Numbered from the stretch's first letter, positions 49,444-58,276 are shown. The stretch: 64,000 bases of DNA from Paraburkholderia graminis C4D1M (GCF_000172415.1 NZ_ABLD01000002.1:1-64000); one strand, 5' to 3'. A program made the numbers and translations. The notes: a model not told the origin generated them from the letters alone.

Positions 49444-51408
49444 ATGATCAAATTTGCCAGCCGCACTGCTATCGCCGTCGCGGCATCGACATTACTCGCG
49501 CTCTACGGCTGCGGTTCGACGCTTAATACGCCGACCAAGAGTCCGCTTACGCCCAACACCAGTGGACTCGGCGGCGGAGGACTGGGTGGGACTTCGGGGA
49601 GTTCGGGCGGGTCGGGGACGTCTGGAAGTTCGGGCACGTCGGGTAGTTCGGGTAGTTCGGGTAGTTCGGGTAGTTCGGGTAGTTCGGGTAGTTCGGGTAG
49701 TTCGGGTAGTTCGGGGACTTCGGGGACTTCGGGGACTTCCGGTACTTCGGGTAGTTCGGGTAGTTCGGGTAGTTCGGGTAGTTCGGGTAGTTCGGGTACT
49801 TCGGGTACTTCGGGTACTTCGGGTACTTCGGGTACTTCGGGTACTTCGGGTACTTCGGGTACTTCGGGTACTTCGGGTACTTCGGGTACTTCGGGTACTT
49901 CGGGTACTTCAGGCACTTCAGGCACTTCAGGCACTTCAGGCACTTCAGGTACTTCGGGCACTTCCGGCACTTCCGGCACTTCCGGCACTTCCGGTACTTC
50001 GGGTACTTCGGGTACTTCGGGTACTTCAGGTACTTCGGGTACTTCGGGTACTTCCGGTACTTCGGGTACTTCGGGTACTTCAGGCACTTCGGGTACTTCG
50101 GGTACTTCGGGTACTTCCGGTACTTCGGGCACTTCCGGCACTTCGTCCGGCACAACCTCAGGCACTGGCACTTCAGGCACTTCAGGTACTTCCGGCACCT
50201 CCTCGACGCCGATAGGCCAGGTTGTCATCAACGCCAGCAACCTCATCACCGCTGTCGGCACAACCGTCGCCGATACCGGCAGTAAAGTCACCGGCACAAC
50301 CGTGCCCGGCGTCAACAACGCAACCACCGCGGGCCTCGGCAACGCCGTGACCGATCTCGGCAATGCCGTCAAAGCTCTCGGGGACGGCAGCGCCGCCGGC
50401 CTGGGCACGTTGGGCAGCTCGGCCAATCCGCTCAACCCGACACTCGGTTCGACGTCAGGCGTCGTGTCCAACGCGGCCGCCGCGGTGACGTCGCTTGGCA
50501 GCGCGGTCACGAGTCTCGGCAGCGGACCGCTCGCGCCGGCTGCGCCGCTGACGTCGACGCTCGGCAGCGTCGTCGGCGGTGTCGGAAGCGGTCTGAACGC
50601 AGTCGGCTCGGGGCTCGGCACCACGCTGGCCGGCGCGCCCGTGCAACAGGTCGAGACTCAACTCAGCTCGGTCATCAACCCGATAACGGTCGCCGTGTCG
50701 AACACGACGCAGACCGTCGGCAATGCAACCGGCCTCGGCTCGCCGCTCAACGCGCTGCTGAACACGGTCGGCAATGGACTCAACTCCGCGGGACTCAGCG
50801 TGTCGGCCGCGACCGGCGATCAGGTCGGCAAAGACGTCGGCGGAGTCGTGAGTCAATTGGGCAAGACAGTCACGACCACGGGCGGACTGCTCACGGGAGC
50901 GACGACAAATCCGCTTGCGCCACTGACCGGCGTGCTCGGCCCGCTAGGCGGCGCGACCGCAAGCGGCAGCGTATCCATCCCGCCGTTGACGGGCCTCATC
51001 GGCAACCTCGGCTCGCTCGGCGGCAATGCTGGCGCGAACACGCCGGGCAGCGCTGCGGGTCTGCTCGCGCCCGTAACCGCGCTTCTCGCCACTGCGGGCT
51101 CGCTCGGCGGCGCGGGCGGTGGGACGGGTAGCACGGGCGGCAGCGCAAGCGGCCCGCTTGCCCCCGTCACGACGCTTCTGGGATCGCTGACATCGGCAGT
51201 CGGCGCGGCCGGCGCGACCGGTGCAACGGGTGCCCCGGGTGCGGCCGGCGGTTCGCAAGCCGGCACGGCCGCGAATCCGGTCACCGGCCTCATCACCGGA
51301 TTGACAGGCGGTTCGAGCGGCGGCACGTCGTCCAGCACCAACCCGCTTGCGCCAGTGACAAACCTCGTCGGCGGATTGCTCGGCGGCGTCACCCCTGCGA
51401 AGAAATAA
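49444..51408 (+). CDS. Collagen-like Gly-X-Y repeat lipoprotein
   Basis: 654 aa. N-terminal export signal with a lipobox-like ALYGC (Cys23; Tyr at -2 is unusual), short linker, then 62 uninterrupted Gly-X-Y triplets (codons 49-234; almost all GTS or GSS), a short broken GXY stretch, and a long Gly/Ala/Val/Thr-rich low-complexity C-terminal region (about 255-654) with recurring LAPVTxLxGxLGG-type segments, ending GGLLGGVTPAKK. Probably a surface or outer-membrane-anchored filament or stalk. The triplets contain no proline, so a collagen triple helix would need Thr/Ser-mediated or glycan stabilisation. Burkholderia are known to encode collagen-like (Bucl) proteins; membership of this one is inference. 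The RBS is inside a hairpin. Confidence 0.85.
   Translation: MIKFASRTAIAVAASTLLALYGCGSTLNTPTKSPLTPNTSGLGGGGLGGTSGSSGGSGTSGSSGTSGSSGSSGSSGSSGSSGSSGSSGSSGTSGTSGTSGTSGSSGSSGSSGSSGSSGTSGTSGTSGTSGTSGTSGTSGTSGTSGTSGTSGTSGTSGTSGTSGTSGTSGTSGTSGTSGTSGTSGTSGTSGTSGTSGTSGTSGTSGTSGTSGTSGTSGTSGTSGTSGTSGTSGTSSGTTSGTGTSGTSGTSGTSSTPIGQVVINASNLITAVGTTVADTGSKVTGTTVPGVNNATTAGLGNAVTDLGNAVKALGDGSAAGLGTLGSSANPLNPTLGSTSGVVSNAAAAVTSLGSAVTSLGSGPLAPAAPLTSTLGSVVGGVGSGLNAVGSGLGTTLAGAPVQQVETQLSSVINPITVAVSNTTQTVGNATGLGSPLNALLNTVGNGLNSAGLSVSAATGDQVGKDVGGVVSQLGKTVTTTGGLLTGATTNPLAPLTGVLGPLGGATASGSVSIPPLTGLIGNLGSLGGNAGANTPGSAAGLLAPVTALLATAGSLGGAGGGTGSTGGSASGPLAPVTTLLGSLTSAVGAAGATGATGAPGAAGGSQAGTAANPVTGLITGLTGGSSGGTSSSTNPLAPVTNLVGGLLGGVTPAKK
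49588..50145 (+). repeat. 9-bp tandem repeat array (about 62 units) encoding GTS/GSS
   Basis: 558 bp made of 9-bp units, GGTACTTCG most often, with GGTAGTTCG units early and GGCACTTCA/GGCACTTCC variants in blocks. Blocks of identical variants (for example the run of GGTACTTCG from 49795 to 49905) suggest recent slippage. All changes keep the frame, so copy number sets stalk length. Confidence 0.95.
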
Positions 51409-51421
51409 CCACTAGCCCGAA

Positions 51422-51457
51422 GCGGCCGGGACCCAAAACAAAATAACGCCCGGCCGC
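51422..51457. terminator. GC-rich hairpin after the Gly-X-Y gene
   Basis: GCGGCCGGG (51422-51430) pairs with CCCGGCCGC (51449-51457), 18-nt A-rich loop. No T-run follows, so it may only attenuate read-through into the methyltransferase-like gene. Confidence 0.4.
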
Positions 51458-51484
51458 CGCTTATGTCATGACGACGAGGATGAC

Positions 51485-52753
51485 ATGACCTCCAGCATCG
51501 AGACCTTTGCGCGTGCCGACGATCCGGCTCCGCGCTCGGCAACGCCGTTTTCCGTGGGCTTATTGGGCATGCTCGCCGGCCTGCTGACGCTGTGGCTCGT
51601 GCGCGATAGCACCGCGCTGGACGGCGCCACGCGCAGCACCGTGGCCTGCCTCGCGATCATCGCTACCGTGGGTGCTTACGAGCTGCTTGTCGCGCGCGTC
51701 TATTTGCGTCCGAGCGCGGGGCTCACGCGTCGCGCGCTACGGTCGCTCAACATCGCGCGTGTCGCAATGCGTCTTGCGTCCCTGGCCTGTATCTATGCAG
51801 GCATCGGCGCGCTTTACTGGCTATTGCCCGAATACCACGGTTTGTTCTATCGCCCCTTCTGGTCGCTGATTGGAACGCTCGCACCTTACGTGGCAGTGGC
51901 CGCGCCGTTTTACTTTGCGTGGATGGACACGCATCAGCGCGAAACCGGCGACGCCTATCTGCTGCTCGCGCGTCTGCTGTTACGCGGCGAACGTCCGTCG
52001 AACTGGCGGCCCCTACGCGAAATGCTGGCCGGCTGGATGGTGAAAGCGTTCTTCCTGCCGCTGATGACCGTCTATCTCTCGGCCAACGCAGCCCAACTCA
52101 ACGCTTCGCTTTCCGCCGCATTGAACGCGCCGTTCTCTCTTGCAACGTTTCGCTTCATGTACGACCTCTCGTTTGCAATGGATCTGATGTTCGGCACCGT
52201 CGGCTATCTGTGCACGCTTCGCATTCTGGACAGTCATGTGCGCAGCGCGGAGCCGACCACGCTCGGCTGGCTCGTTGCGCTCATCTGCTATCAGCCGTTC
52301 TGGTCGCTGATTTCCAGTCAGTACATTCGCTACGAAGGCTCGATGTTCTGGGACAACTGGCTTATTTCGATGCCGGTATTACGGATAGTCTGGGGCTCTG
52401 TGATCGTGGCGCTATTGCTGTGCTATGCCTGTGCCACGATGTCTTTTGGCTTGCGCTTCTCCAATCTGACCAACCGGGGAATCATCACCTCCGGACCTGA
52501 TCGCTTGACGAAGCATCCTGCCTATATTGCCAAGAACCTGTCGTACTGGATGGTGAGCGTGCCGTTCATCGAGCCTTTGGGTTGGCAAGTCGCACTCATG
52601 CATTGCGCAGCACTCGTTGCAGTCAATCTTCTCTATTTCGTGCGGGCGAAAACAGAAGAAAAGCATCTGATGAACGACCCCGACTATCGTGCATACGCCG
52701 AATGGATCGCGAGAAACGGCCTCTTTGCAAAGATAACGCGCGCGTGCCGATAG
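51485..52753 (+). CDS. Multi-pass membrane protein with ICMT/PEMT-like methyltransferase motif
   Basis: 422 aa, about nine predicted helices. The C-terminal part has GPDRLTKHPAYIAKNLSYW (from about residue 337) and RAKTEEKHLMNDPDYRAYAEWI (from about 386). Together these match the isoprenylcysteine carboxyl methyltransferase / phospholipid methyltransferase pattern (GP.R..xHP.Y....L and xxEE..L....Y..Y) for S-adenosylmethionine binding. The large N-terminal membrane region (1-330) is extra compared with the usual 150-200-aa bacterial ICMT-like enzymes. 76 bp after the Gly-X-Y lipoprotein gene, same strand. Substrate unknown. Confidence 0.75.
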   Translation: MTSSIETFARADDPAPRSATPFSVGLLGMLAGLLTLWLVRDSTALDGATRSTVACLAIIATVGAYELLVARVYLRPSAGLTRRALRSLNIARVAMRLASLACIYAGIGALYWLLPEYHGLFYRPFWSLIGTLAPYVAVAAPFYFAWMDTHQRETGDAYLLLARLLLRGERPSNWRPLREMLAGWMVKAFFLPLMTVYLSANAAQLNASLSAALNAPFSLATFRFMYDLSFAMDLMFGTVGYLCTLRILDSHVRSAEPTTLGWLVALICYQPFWSLISSQYIRYEGSMFWDNWLISMPVLRIVWGSVIVALLLCYACATMSFGLRFSNLTNRGIITSGPDRLTKHPAYIAKNLSYWMVSVPFIEPLGWQVALMHCAALVAVNLLYFVRAKTEEKHLMNDPDYRAYAEWIARNGLFAKITRACR

Positions 52754-52770
52754 AAGACGCAGGAGGCAAT

Positions 52771-53142
52771 TTGACCGGACACAGAACTTTTACTAGCATC
52801 GTCAGCCACGCAACTCAACGACTGCGTCCTGCACACAGTCAATCAAGCTGGCCGATGCTAGAAATTCCCCTCTCCGACGCCGATTGGGCGCGAGTCCAGA
52901 GTCTATTTCCGGAGCCTGTTGCCACTCGCGGGCGCCCGCGCCGCAGCGACCGCGAGATTCTCAATGCAATACTCTGGTTGCAGCAGAGAAATGAAAAATG
53001 GCACCGGCTGCCCGCAACATTTCCGCCACAGCAAACCTGTTATCTCCGGTATATGGCGTGGAAGAAGTCGGGCGTGCTCGATCAGGTGAACGAGCGCTTG
53101 CCTGAGTGCAATGCGGAATACGCTGACGGCTGCGATACGTAA
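52771..53142 (+). CDS. DUF4096-only protein (transposase N-terminal domain, domesticated?)
   Basis: 123 aa from a TTG at 52771 with AGGAGG four bases upstream (ATG 52855 is an alternative). The part from residue 29, MLEIPLSDADWARVQSLFPE then RGRPRRSDREILNAILWLQQ and WHRLPATFPPQQTCYLRYMAW, is the DUF4096/IS5-type transposase N-terminal HTH domain. The DDE catalytic domain is entirely absent and no inverted repeats flank it. A clean SD, an orderly N-terminal extension and the tight spacing (17 bp after the previous gene) suggest a retained DNA-binding protein rather than debris. Confidence 0.7.
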   Translation: MTGHRTFTSIVSHATQRLRPAHSQSSWPMLEIPLSDADWARVQSLFPEPVATRGRPRRSDREILNAILWLQQRNEKWHRLPATFPPQQTCYLRYMAWKKSGVLDQVNERLPECNAEYADGCDT

Positions 53143-53149
53143 CGCATTA

Positions 53150-54547
53150 TCAGGCGGCGCGTGAATGCACTGCCGCCGCCGCACGCGGAAAAGACACGCG
53201 CATATGCACACCCTTGCCGCCCTCGCCCGTGTCGAGCGTGATATTGCCCGCATGTGCGTCCGCTATTTCGCGCACGATGGCGAGTCCGAGACCGGTGCCC
53301 TCCGTATCCGTCGACGCGCGAAAGAACGGTTCGAATATGCGGCTACGGGACTCGGCGGGAATGCCCGGACCGTCGTCGAGCACGCTAACAGTGACGCTAT
53401 CGGCATCGGCTTTCACTGACACGGTGACATGCCCGCCGCTGCCCGTATAGCGAATCGCGTTCTCCACAAGGTTCGCAATTAGCGCTTGCAACAGGCCGCG
53501 GTGTCCTGCCACTGGCGCGCTATCGCAAAGCTCCGCGCCCAGGTCAATCTCGCGGCCTTGTGCGAGCAGCGCGAGATCTTCGACTACTTCAAGGGCTAAC
53601 GGCACGAGGTCGACTGTCTCGACAACGACCTGACTGTTGTCCGCCGCTTCTGCTTGCGCAAGCAACAGCAACTTGTTGGTGAGCCCGACCATCGACCGGT
53701 TACTGCGATGCATGGCGGCGAGCGCTTCGTCGAGCGCGGGATTGACGCCGCCCTGTTGCCGCGCAAACTGCAATTGCGTGCCGAGCAACGTAAGCGGCGT
53801 GCGCAACTGATGTGCGGCGTCGGCGATAAAACGGCGTTGCGCGGCAACCTGCACGCCGAGGCGCGCAATGCATTGGTTAATCGCCTCGACAATGGGCCGC
53901 AGTTCAGTATGCAAACGGTCCACGCGAATCGGTTCGAGTTGCATCGGATCGCGATCGGCAACCTCTTCTTTCACCTTCATCAGCGGACGCAGTTCGAACG
54001 TCAAGCCGATGCACACGAGCGCAACGGCCAGTGCGATCATTTCGATCTGCCGCACGAGTTGCGGTTGCCATAACTGCTCGGCCATCGCGTCGCGCGAACG
54101 CACGGTCTTGCCGACGGTGACGCGCACGCGGCGTGTCGCGCCGTTGTCGTACATGAGCCGCACGATTCCCACAGCACGCACGTCCTGGCCGTAGAGCGTG
54201 GTGTCGTAGTGGTCGGGCGTATCGGCCGCTTGCGTGGGGCGCGGCGGAAAGTCCGGCGTGCCCGCAAGCAAATGCCGGCCGTCGACATTGACGCTGTAGA
54301 ACACCTGATCGCGGTAGGGCGACGCAAAAATTTCGAGTGCCGCAGGCGGTACATCCACGCGCAAAAAGCCGTCTACCCATTCCACTTCGCCGGCAATCAT
54401 CCGCGCGGAAGAAATGAGCTGATTGTCCTGCACGAGATCGGCGGTTTGCCTCGCATTGTCGTAGGCCGCCTTGCCGGTCACGAACACGTACAGTGCAAGC
54501 GGCACCAGCAACCACCATAACAAGCGGACCCGCAAACTATTGGTCAT
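53150..54547 (-). CDS. Sensor histidine kinase (TctE/QseC-like)
   Basis: 465 aa. TM1 about 8-25, periplasmic sensor (about 26-166), TM2 about 167-186, HAMP-like linker, dimerisation/phosphoacceptor FIADAAHQLRTPLTLL (His246), catalytic domain with N-box NLVENAIRY, DDGPGIP and GTGLGLAIVREI. Phosphorylates the response regulator encoded just upstream, with which it overlaps by 11 bp (54537-54547). The long frame above 54547 is inside the regulator gene and is not used. Confidence 0.9.
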   Translation of the reverse strand: MTNSLRVRLLWWLLVPLALYVFVTGKAAYDNARQTADLVQDNQLISSARMIAGEVEWVDGFLRVDVPPAALEIFASPYRDQVFYSVNVDGRHLLAGTPDFPPRPTQAADTPDHYDTTLYGQDVRAVGIVRLMYDNGATRRVRVTVGKTVRSRDAMAEQLWQPQLVRQIEMIALAVALVCIGLTFELRPLMKVKEEVADRDPMQLEPIRVDRLHTELRPIVEAINQCIARLGVQVAAQRRFIADAAHQLRTPLTLLGTQLQFARQQGGVNPALDEALAAMHRSNRSMVGLTNKLLLLAQAEAADNSQVVVETVDLVPLALEVVEDLALLAQGREIDLGAELCDSAPVAGHRGLLQALIANLVENAIRYTGSGGHVTVSVKADADSVTVSVLDDGPGIPAESRSRIFEPFFRASTDTEGTGLGLAIVREIADAHAGNITLDTGEGGKGVHMRVSFPRAAAAVHSRAA

Positions 54548-55214
54548 CTTCTTTCTTGCGCAGCAGATAACCGAGTCCGCGCAGCGTGACGATAGCCGCC
54601 GAACTGCCGTCGAGCTTCTTGCGCAATCGCGAGATGTAGATCTCCACCGCGTCTTCGCTCGGCTCATCGGCGAGCGTGAAAATGGCGTCGACGAGCGCGG
54701 GCTTCGTCACCGTTTTGCCGAGCCTCAAGATGAGCGTTTCGAGCACCGAGCGCTCGCGCGGCGTCACATTGAGCGGCGCACCTTTCAGCGTGAACTGGCG
54801 CGTGTCGATGTCGAACGTGAGATCGCCGCACACCACTTCGCTCGCCTTGGAGGGCGACTGCCGCCGGATCGCCACCTTGATTCGCGCGATCAGTTCCCGC
54901 ACTTCGAATGGCTTCACGAGGTAGTCGTCCGCACCGGCGCCGAGCAATTCCACTTTTTCGTCGATGGAACCGCTCGCCGTCAGAATCAGAACGGGCGTAG
55001 CGTCTCCTCGTTGACGCAGCCGGCGCAGCACGTTCTTGCCCGACAGCTTCGGCAGATTCAGGTCGAGCAGAATGACGTCGTAGTGATTCGACTGCAGCAA
55101 ACGGTCCGCCGCGTCGCCGTCCTGCACGGCGTCGAGCGCGAATGCCTCCTGCTCGAGCATCTTCGCGAGCCAGTGCGCGAGCGTGGGATTGTCTTCGATG
55201 AGCAGCAGCTTCAT
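54537..55214 (-). CDS. OmpR-family response regulator (TctD/QseB-like)
   Basis: 225 aa. Receiver domain (1-115) with acidic pocket IEDN, phospho-acceptor Asp51 (ILLDLNLP), LTASG and YLVKPFE; C-terminal winged helix (about 125-220) with RERSVLETLILRLGKTVTKPALV and EIYISRLRKKLDG. The ATG at 55214 is the receiver start; the longer frame to 55334 has no domain. Divergent from the NitT/TauT-type ABC operon, which is a plausible target. Confidence 0.9.
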   Translation of the reverse strand: MKLLLIEDNPTLAHWLAKMLEQEAFALDAVQDGDAADRLLQSNHYDVILLDLNLPKLSGKNVLRRLRQRGDATPVLILTASGSIDEKVELLGAGADDYLVKPFEVRELIARIKVAIRRQSPSKASEVVCGDLTFDIDTRQFTLKGAPLNVTPRERSVLETLILRLGKTVTKPALVDAIFTLADEPSEDAVEIYISRLRKKLDGSSAAIVTLRGLGYLLRKKEDDQ

Positions 55215-55455
55215 GGCGGGAACGGCAAAAGTCAGGGCGTCGATTGTGCCGTAAAAAAAGGGCTTTGCGCGTATTGCGAGCCGATGTGCCGCGCAGCGCG
55301 CGACGCACGCCCCGCGGCACTTCGGGGTTAACACTCATGGTTTCCCTACAGCGCCGAAAGCTCGCAGAAGGTTTTCAATTTCTATAATCGCCGTCATTCA
55401 TCCAAAAAGCGCCGCGCGCAACATCGGGCGGCGACTAAACCCAGGAGACTGCCTC

Positions 55456-56475
55456 ATGCGTACCTTGCGCCAGATTGCCGCCGTGTCCAGTGTTGCGTTT
55501 GCCCTCGCCGCTGCTTCGACCGCCGCTCATGCGGAGAAAATCACGATCATGGTCGGCGGCGCCGCCAAGATCATCTACCTGCCGGCGCGACTCACCGAGC
55601 AACTCGGGTACTTCAAGGACGAAGGCCTCGACGTCGAAATTCTTTCGCAACCGGCCGGCGTGGACGCGGAAAACGAACTGCTCGCAGGCGCGGTGCAAGG
55701 CGTGGTGGGCTTCTACGATCACACCATCGACCTGCAGAGCAAAGGCAAGGAAGTCGAGGCGCTGGTGATCTTCGGCCAGGTGCCCGGTGAAGTGGAGATG
55801 GTTTCCACGAAAGCCGCGGACACCTTCAAAAGCATGGCCGACGCAAAGGGCAAGACGCTGGGCGTAACGGGCCTGGGCTCGTCCACGAGTTTCCTCACGC
55901 AGTACCTCGCACAACGCGCGGGCGTGCCGTCCACGCAATACACGCTGCTGCCGGTGGGCGCGGACAACAGCTTCATCGCGGCCATCAAGCAAAACCGGAT
56001 CGACGCCGGCATGACCACGGAGCCGACAGTCTCGCAATTGCTGAAGACCGGCGATGCAAAAGTACTGATCGACATGCGCACGCTCGAAGGCACGCGTGCC
56101 GCGCTTGGCGGCACCTATCCGGCTTCCAGCTTCTACGTGCAACGCGCGTGGGCCGAATCGCACAAGAGCGACGCCGCCAAACTCTCGCACGCTTTCGCAA
56201 AGACGCTGAACTTCATCGCCACGCATAGCGCCGAAGACATCGCCGCGAAGATGCCGAAGGACTACTACGGCAGCAACAAGGATCTGTATATCGGCGCATT
56301 GAAGGCCTCGCTGCCGATGTTCACGAAGGACGGCAAGATGCCCGCCGACGGCCCAGAGACCGTGCTGCGAGTACTTTCCGCATTCAATCCTTCGGTGAAG
56401 GGCAAGCATATCGACCTCGCCAAGACCTACACGAACGACTTCGTGGCGGCGCCGGTCAAGACCGCGGCGAAGTAA
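55456..56475 (+). CDS. NitT/TauT-type ABC transporter binding protein
   Basis: 339 aa with signal peptide (cleavage near AHA-E at about 26). SsuA/TauA/ThiY-like type II periplasmic-binding protein: KITIMVGGAAKIIYLPARLTEQLGYFKDEGLDVEIL, LLAGAVQGVVGFYDHT, GKTLGVTGLGSSTSFLTQYL. Ligands of the family are small anions or pyrimidine-like compounds (nitrate, sulfonates, thiamine precursors). AGGAG precedes the ATG. First of three genes of an importer. Confidence 0.88.
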   Translation: MRTLRQIAAVSSVAFALAAASTAAHAEKITIMVGGAAKIIYLPARLTEQLGYFKDEGLDVEILSQPAGVDAENELLAGAVQGVVGFYDHTIDLQSKGKEVEALVIFGQVPGEVEMVSTKAADTFKSMADAKGKTLGVTGLGSSTSFLTQYLAQRAGVPSTQYTLLPVGADNSFIAAIKQNRIDAGMTTEPTVSQLLKTGDAKVLIDMRTLEGTRAALGGTYPASSFYVQRAWAESHKSDAAKLSHAFAKTLNFIATHSAEDIAAKMPKDYYGSNKDLYIGALKASLPMFTKDGKMPADGPETVLRVLSAFNPSVKGKHIDLAKTYTNDFVAAPVKTAAK

Positions 56476-56513
56476 CGCCGATCAACAACAAGAGAACTGC
56501 GAGGCATCAGCCG

Positions 56514-57308
56514 ATGAATCAACCCATGTCACGCGAGACGCCTGCGATTGAGTTGCGCAACGTGTCTTGCCGTTTCATTTCTCCGGACGGCAAGGCCACC
56601 GTTGCGTTGCGCGACTTCAGCATGTCGGTGGCGCGCGGCGAGTTTGTCGCTATCGTCGGCCCGACGGGTTGCGGCAAATCCACGACGCTCAGCATGATAA
56701 CCGGCTTGCTGAAGCCCACTACCGGCGAAGTTCGCGTGATGGGTGCGCCCGTTGACGGCATCGATCCGCGCATCGGCTTCGTGTTCCAGGCGGACGCGGT
56801 GTTCCCGTGGCGCTCGGTCATCGACAACGTCGCGGCCGGTCCGCTGTATCGCGGCCGCTCGAAATCCGCCGCCTACGACGAAGCGAACGAATGGCTGCGC
56901 CGCGTGGGCCTCGACAAGTTCAGCAAGCATTATCCGCATCAACTTTCGGGTGGCATGCGCAAACGCGTGGCGCTTGCGCAGACCTTCATCAACCGCCCCG
57001 AGATTCTGTTGATGGACGAGCCGTTCTCGGCGCTCGACATGCAAACGCGCACGTTGATGCAGGATGAACTGCTGCAATTGTGGGGCGGCGCGGGGTCGGT
57101 GGTGTTCGTCACGCACGATCTCGAGGAAGCGATTGCACTCGCCGATCGCGTGTTCGTGCTGACCGCGCGGCCCGCCACGCTGAAGAAGGTTTACGAAATC
57201 GACCTGCCGCGTCCGCGCGTCACATCGGAAGTTCGCTACGACCCGCGTTTCATCGAAATCTCGCGAGACATCTGGCACGACCTGCGCGAAGAAGTGCAGA
57301 TCGGTTAA
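56514..57308 (+). CDS. NitT/TauT-type ABC transporter ATPase
   Basis: 264 aa. Walker A GPTGCGKST (about 49-57), Q-loop VFQADAVFPWRSV, signature LSGGMRKR, Walker B ILLMDEPFSALD, switch VTHDLEEAI: the SsuB/TauB/NrtD pattern including LSGGMRKRVALAQ. It energises the permease encoded 16 bp downstream. The substrate is set by the binding protein. Confidence 0.92.
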   Translation: MNQPMSRETPAIELRNVSCRFISPDGKATVALRDFSMSVARGEFVAIVGPTGCGKSTTLSMITGLLKPTTGEVRVMGAPVDGIDPRIGFVFQADAVFPWRSVIDNVAAGPLYRGRSKSAAYDEANEWLRRVGLDKFSKHYPHQLSGGMRKRVALAQTFINRPEILLMDEPFSALDMQTRTLMQDELLQLWGGAGSVVFVTHDLEEAIALADRVFVLTARPATLKKVYEIDLPRPRVTSEVRYDPRFIEISRDIWHDLREEVQIG

Positions 57309-57324
57309 TCAAGGAAAGGCAAAC

Positions 57325-58188
57325 ATGTCGACAACTCCTCAACAGACCATGCCCACGGGCATCGACACTGCTTCGCTCGAACACGTCGAACGGGTCGCGC
57401 AAAAACGTATTCGCCAACGTCAACTACTGGTGATTTCTCTGCGTATCGCGGTGCTCGTGGTCGTGCTCGGCGGTTGGGAACTGTCCGCTCGCCTGAAGTG
57501 GATCGACCCGTTCTTCTTTTCGATGCCGAGCGCGATTTTCGATCAGATCGTCGACTGGTTCGTGAACGGCACCTCGCAAGGGCCGCTTCTCACGCAGGTC
57601 TGGGTCACGCTGGAAGAGACCGGACTCGGCTTCATTATCGGTTCGGTTGCCGGCATATTCTGCGGCATCGTGCTCGGACGTAACAAGCTGCTGTCGGACG
57701 TATTCAGCCTGTACATCAAGATCGCGAACTCGATTCCGCGTGTAGTGCTGGGTTCCGTGTTCGTGATCGCGTTGGGCCTCGGCATGGCTTCCAAAGTCGC
57801 GCTCGCGGTGGTGATGGTGTTCTTCGTTGTGTTCGCGAATGCCTTTCAGGGCGTGCGCGAAGCGGATCGCTACATGATTGCGAATGCGCAGATTCTTGGC
57901 GCGTCTCGTCGCCAGGTGACGACGTCGGTTGTGATTCCCTCGGCATTGAGCTGGATTCTCGCGAGCTTGCATGTGAGCTTCGGCTTTGCGCTCGTCGGCG
58001 CAGTGGTCGGCGAATTCCTGGGCTCGAAGCAAGGTATTGGCCTTTTGATTTCCACTGCGCAAGGCGCATTCAACGCAAGCGGCGTGTTCGCGGCGATGAT
58101 CGTGCTCGCCGTCGTCGCACTCGCCGCGGACTATCTGTTGACGGCCGTCGAACAACGCTTGTTGAAATGGCGCCCCGCCGCGGTTTGA
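57325..58188 (+). CDS. NitT/TauT-type ABC transporter permease
   Basis: 287 aa, about six helices, SsuC/TauC/NrtB type; ATPase-contact loop FQGVREADRYMIANAQILGASRRQVTTSVVIPSAL. Ends with a cytoplasmic ALAADYLLTAVEQRLLKWRP segment typical of the family. Last gene of the importer; a strong terminator follows 45 bp after the stop. Confidence 0.92.
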   Translation: MSTTPQQTMPTGIDTASLEHVERVAQKRIRQRQLLVISLRIAVLVVVLGGWELSARLKWIDPFFFSMPSAIFDQIVDWFVNGTSQGPLLTQVWVTLEETGLGFIIGSVAGIFCGIVLGRNKLLSDVFSLYIKIANSIPRVVLGSVFVIALGLGMASKVALAVVMVFFVVFANAFQGVREADRYMIANAQILGASRRQVTTSVVIPSALSWILASLHVSFGFALVGAVVGEFLGSKQGIGLLISTAQGAFNASGVFAAMIVLAVVALAADYLLTAVEQRLLKWRPAAV

Positions 58189-58233
58189 ACTTCAGTCGCG
58201 TTGCCGTGGTGTAAAAGCACGGCTTGGCAGTAA

Positions 58234-58276
58234 AAGAAATGCCGTTCGGTCGCCGACCGAGCGGCATTTTTTCTTT
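58234..58276 (+). terminator. Intrinsic terminator after the NitT/TauT operon
   Basis: ATGCCG (58239-58244) and TCGGTC pair with GACCGA and CGGCAT (58262-58267), one bulge, followed by TTTTTTCTTT; the A-rich 5' flank (AAAGAA) extends the stem. Classic rho-independent shape. Confidence 0.88.

Noticed and set aside
49588..50145. Possible CRISPR array
   Set aside because: Units are 9 bp, contiguous and without spacers; they encode Gly-X-Y triplets.
49503..50624. Long frame on the minus strand encoding an apparent Pro-Glu-Val repeat protein
   Set aside because: It is the complement of the 9-bp repeat array; any repeat with no stop in one frame stays open on the other strand. No start signal or export signal.
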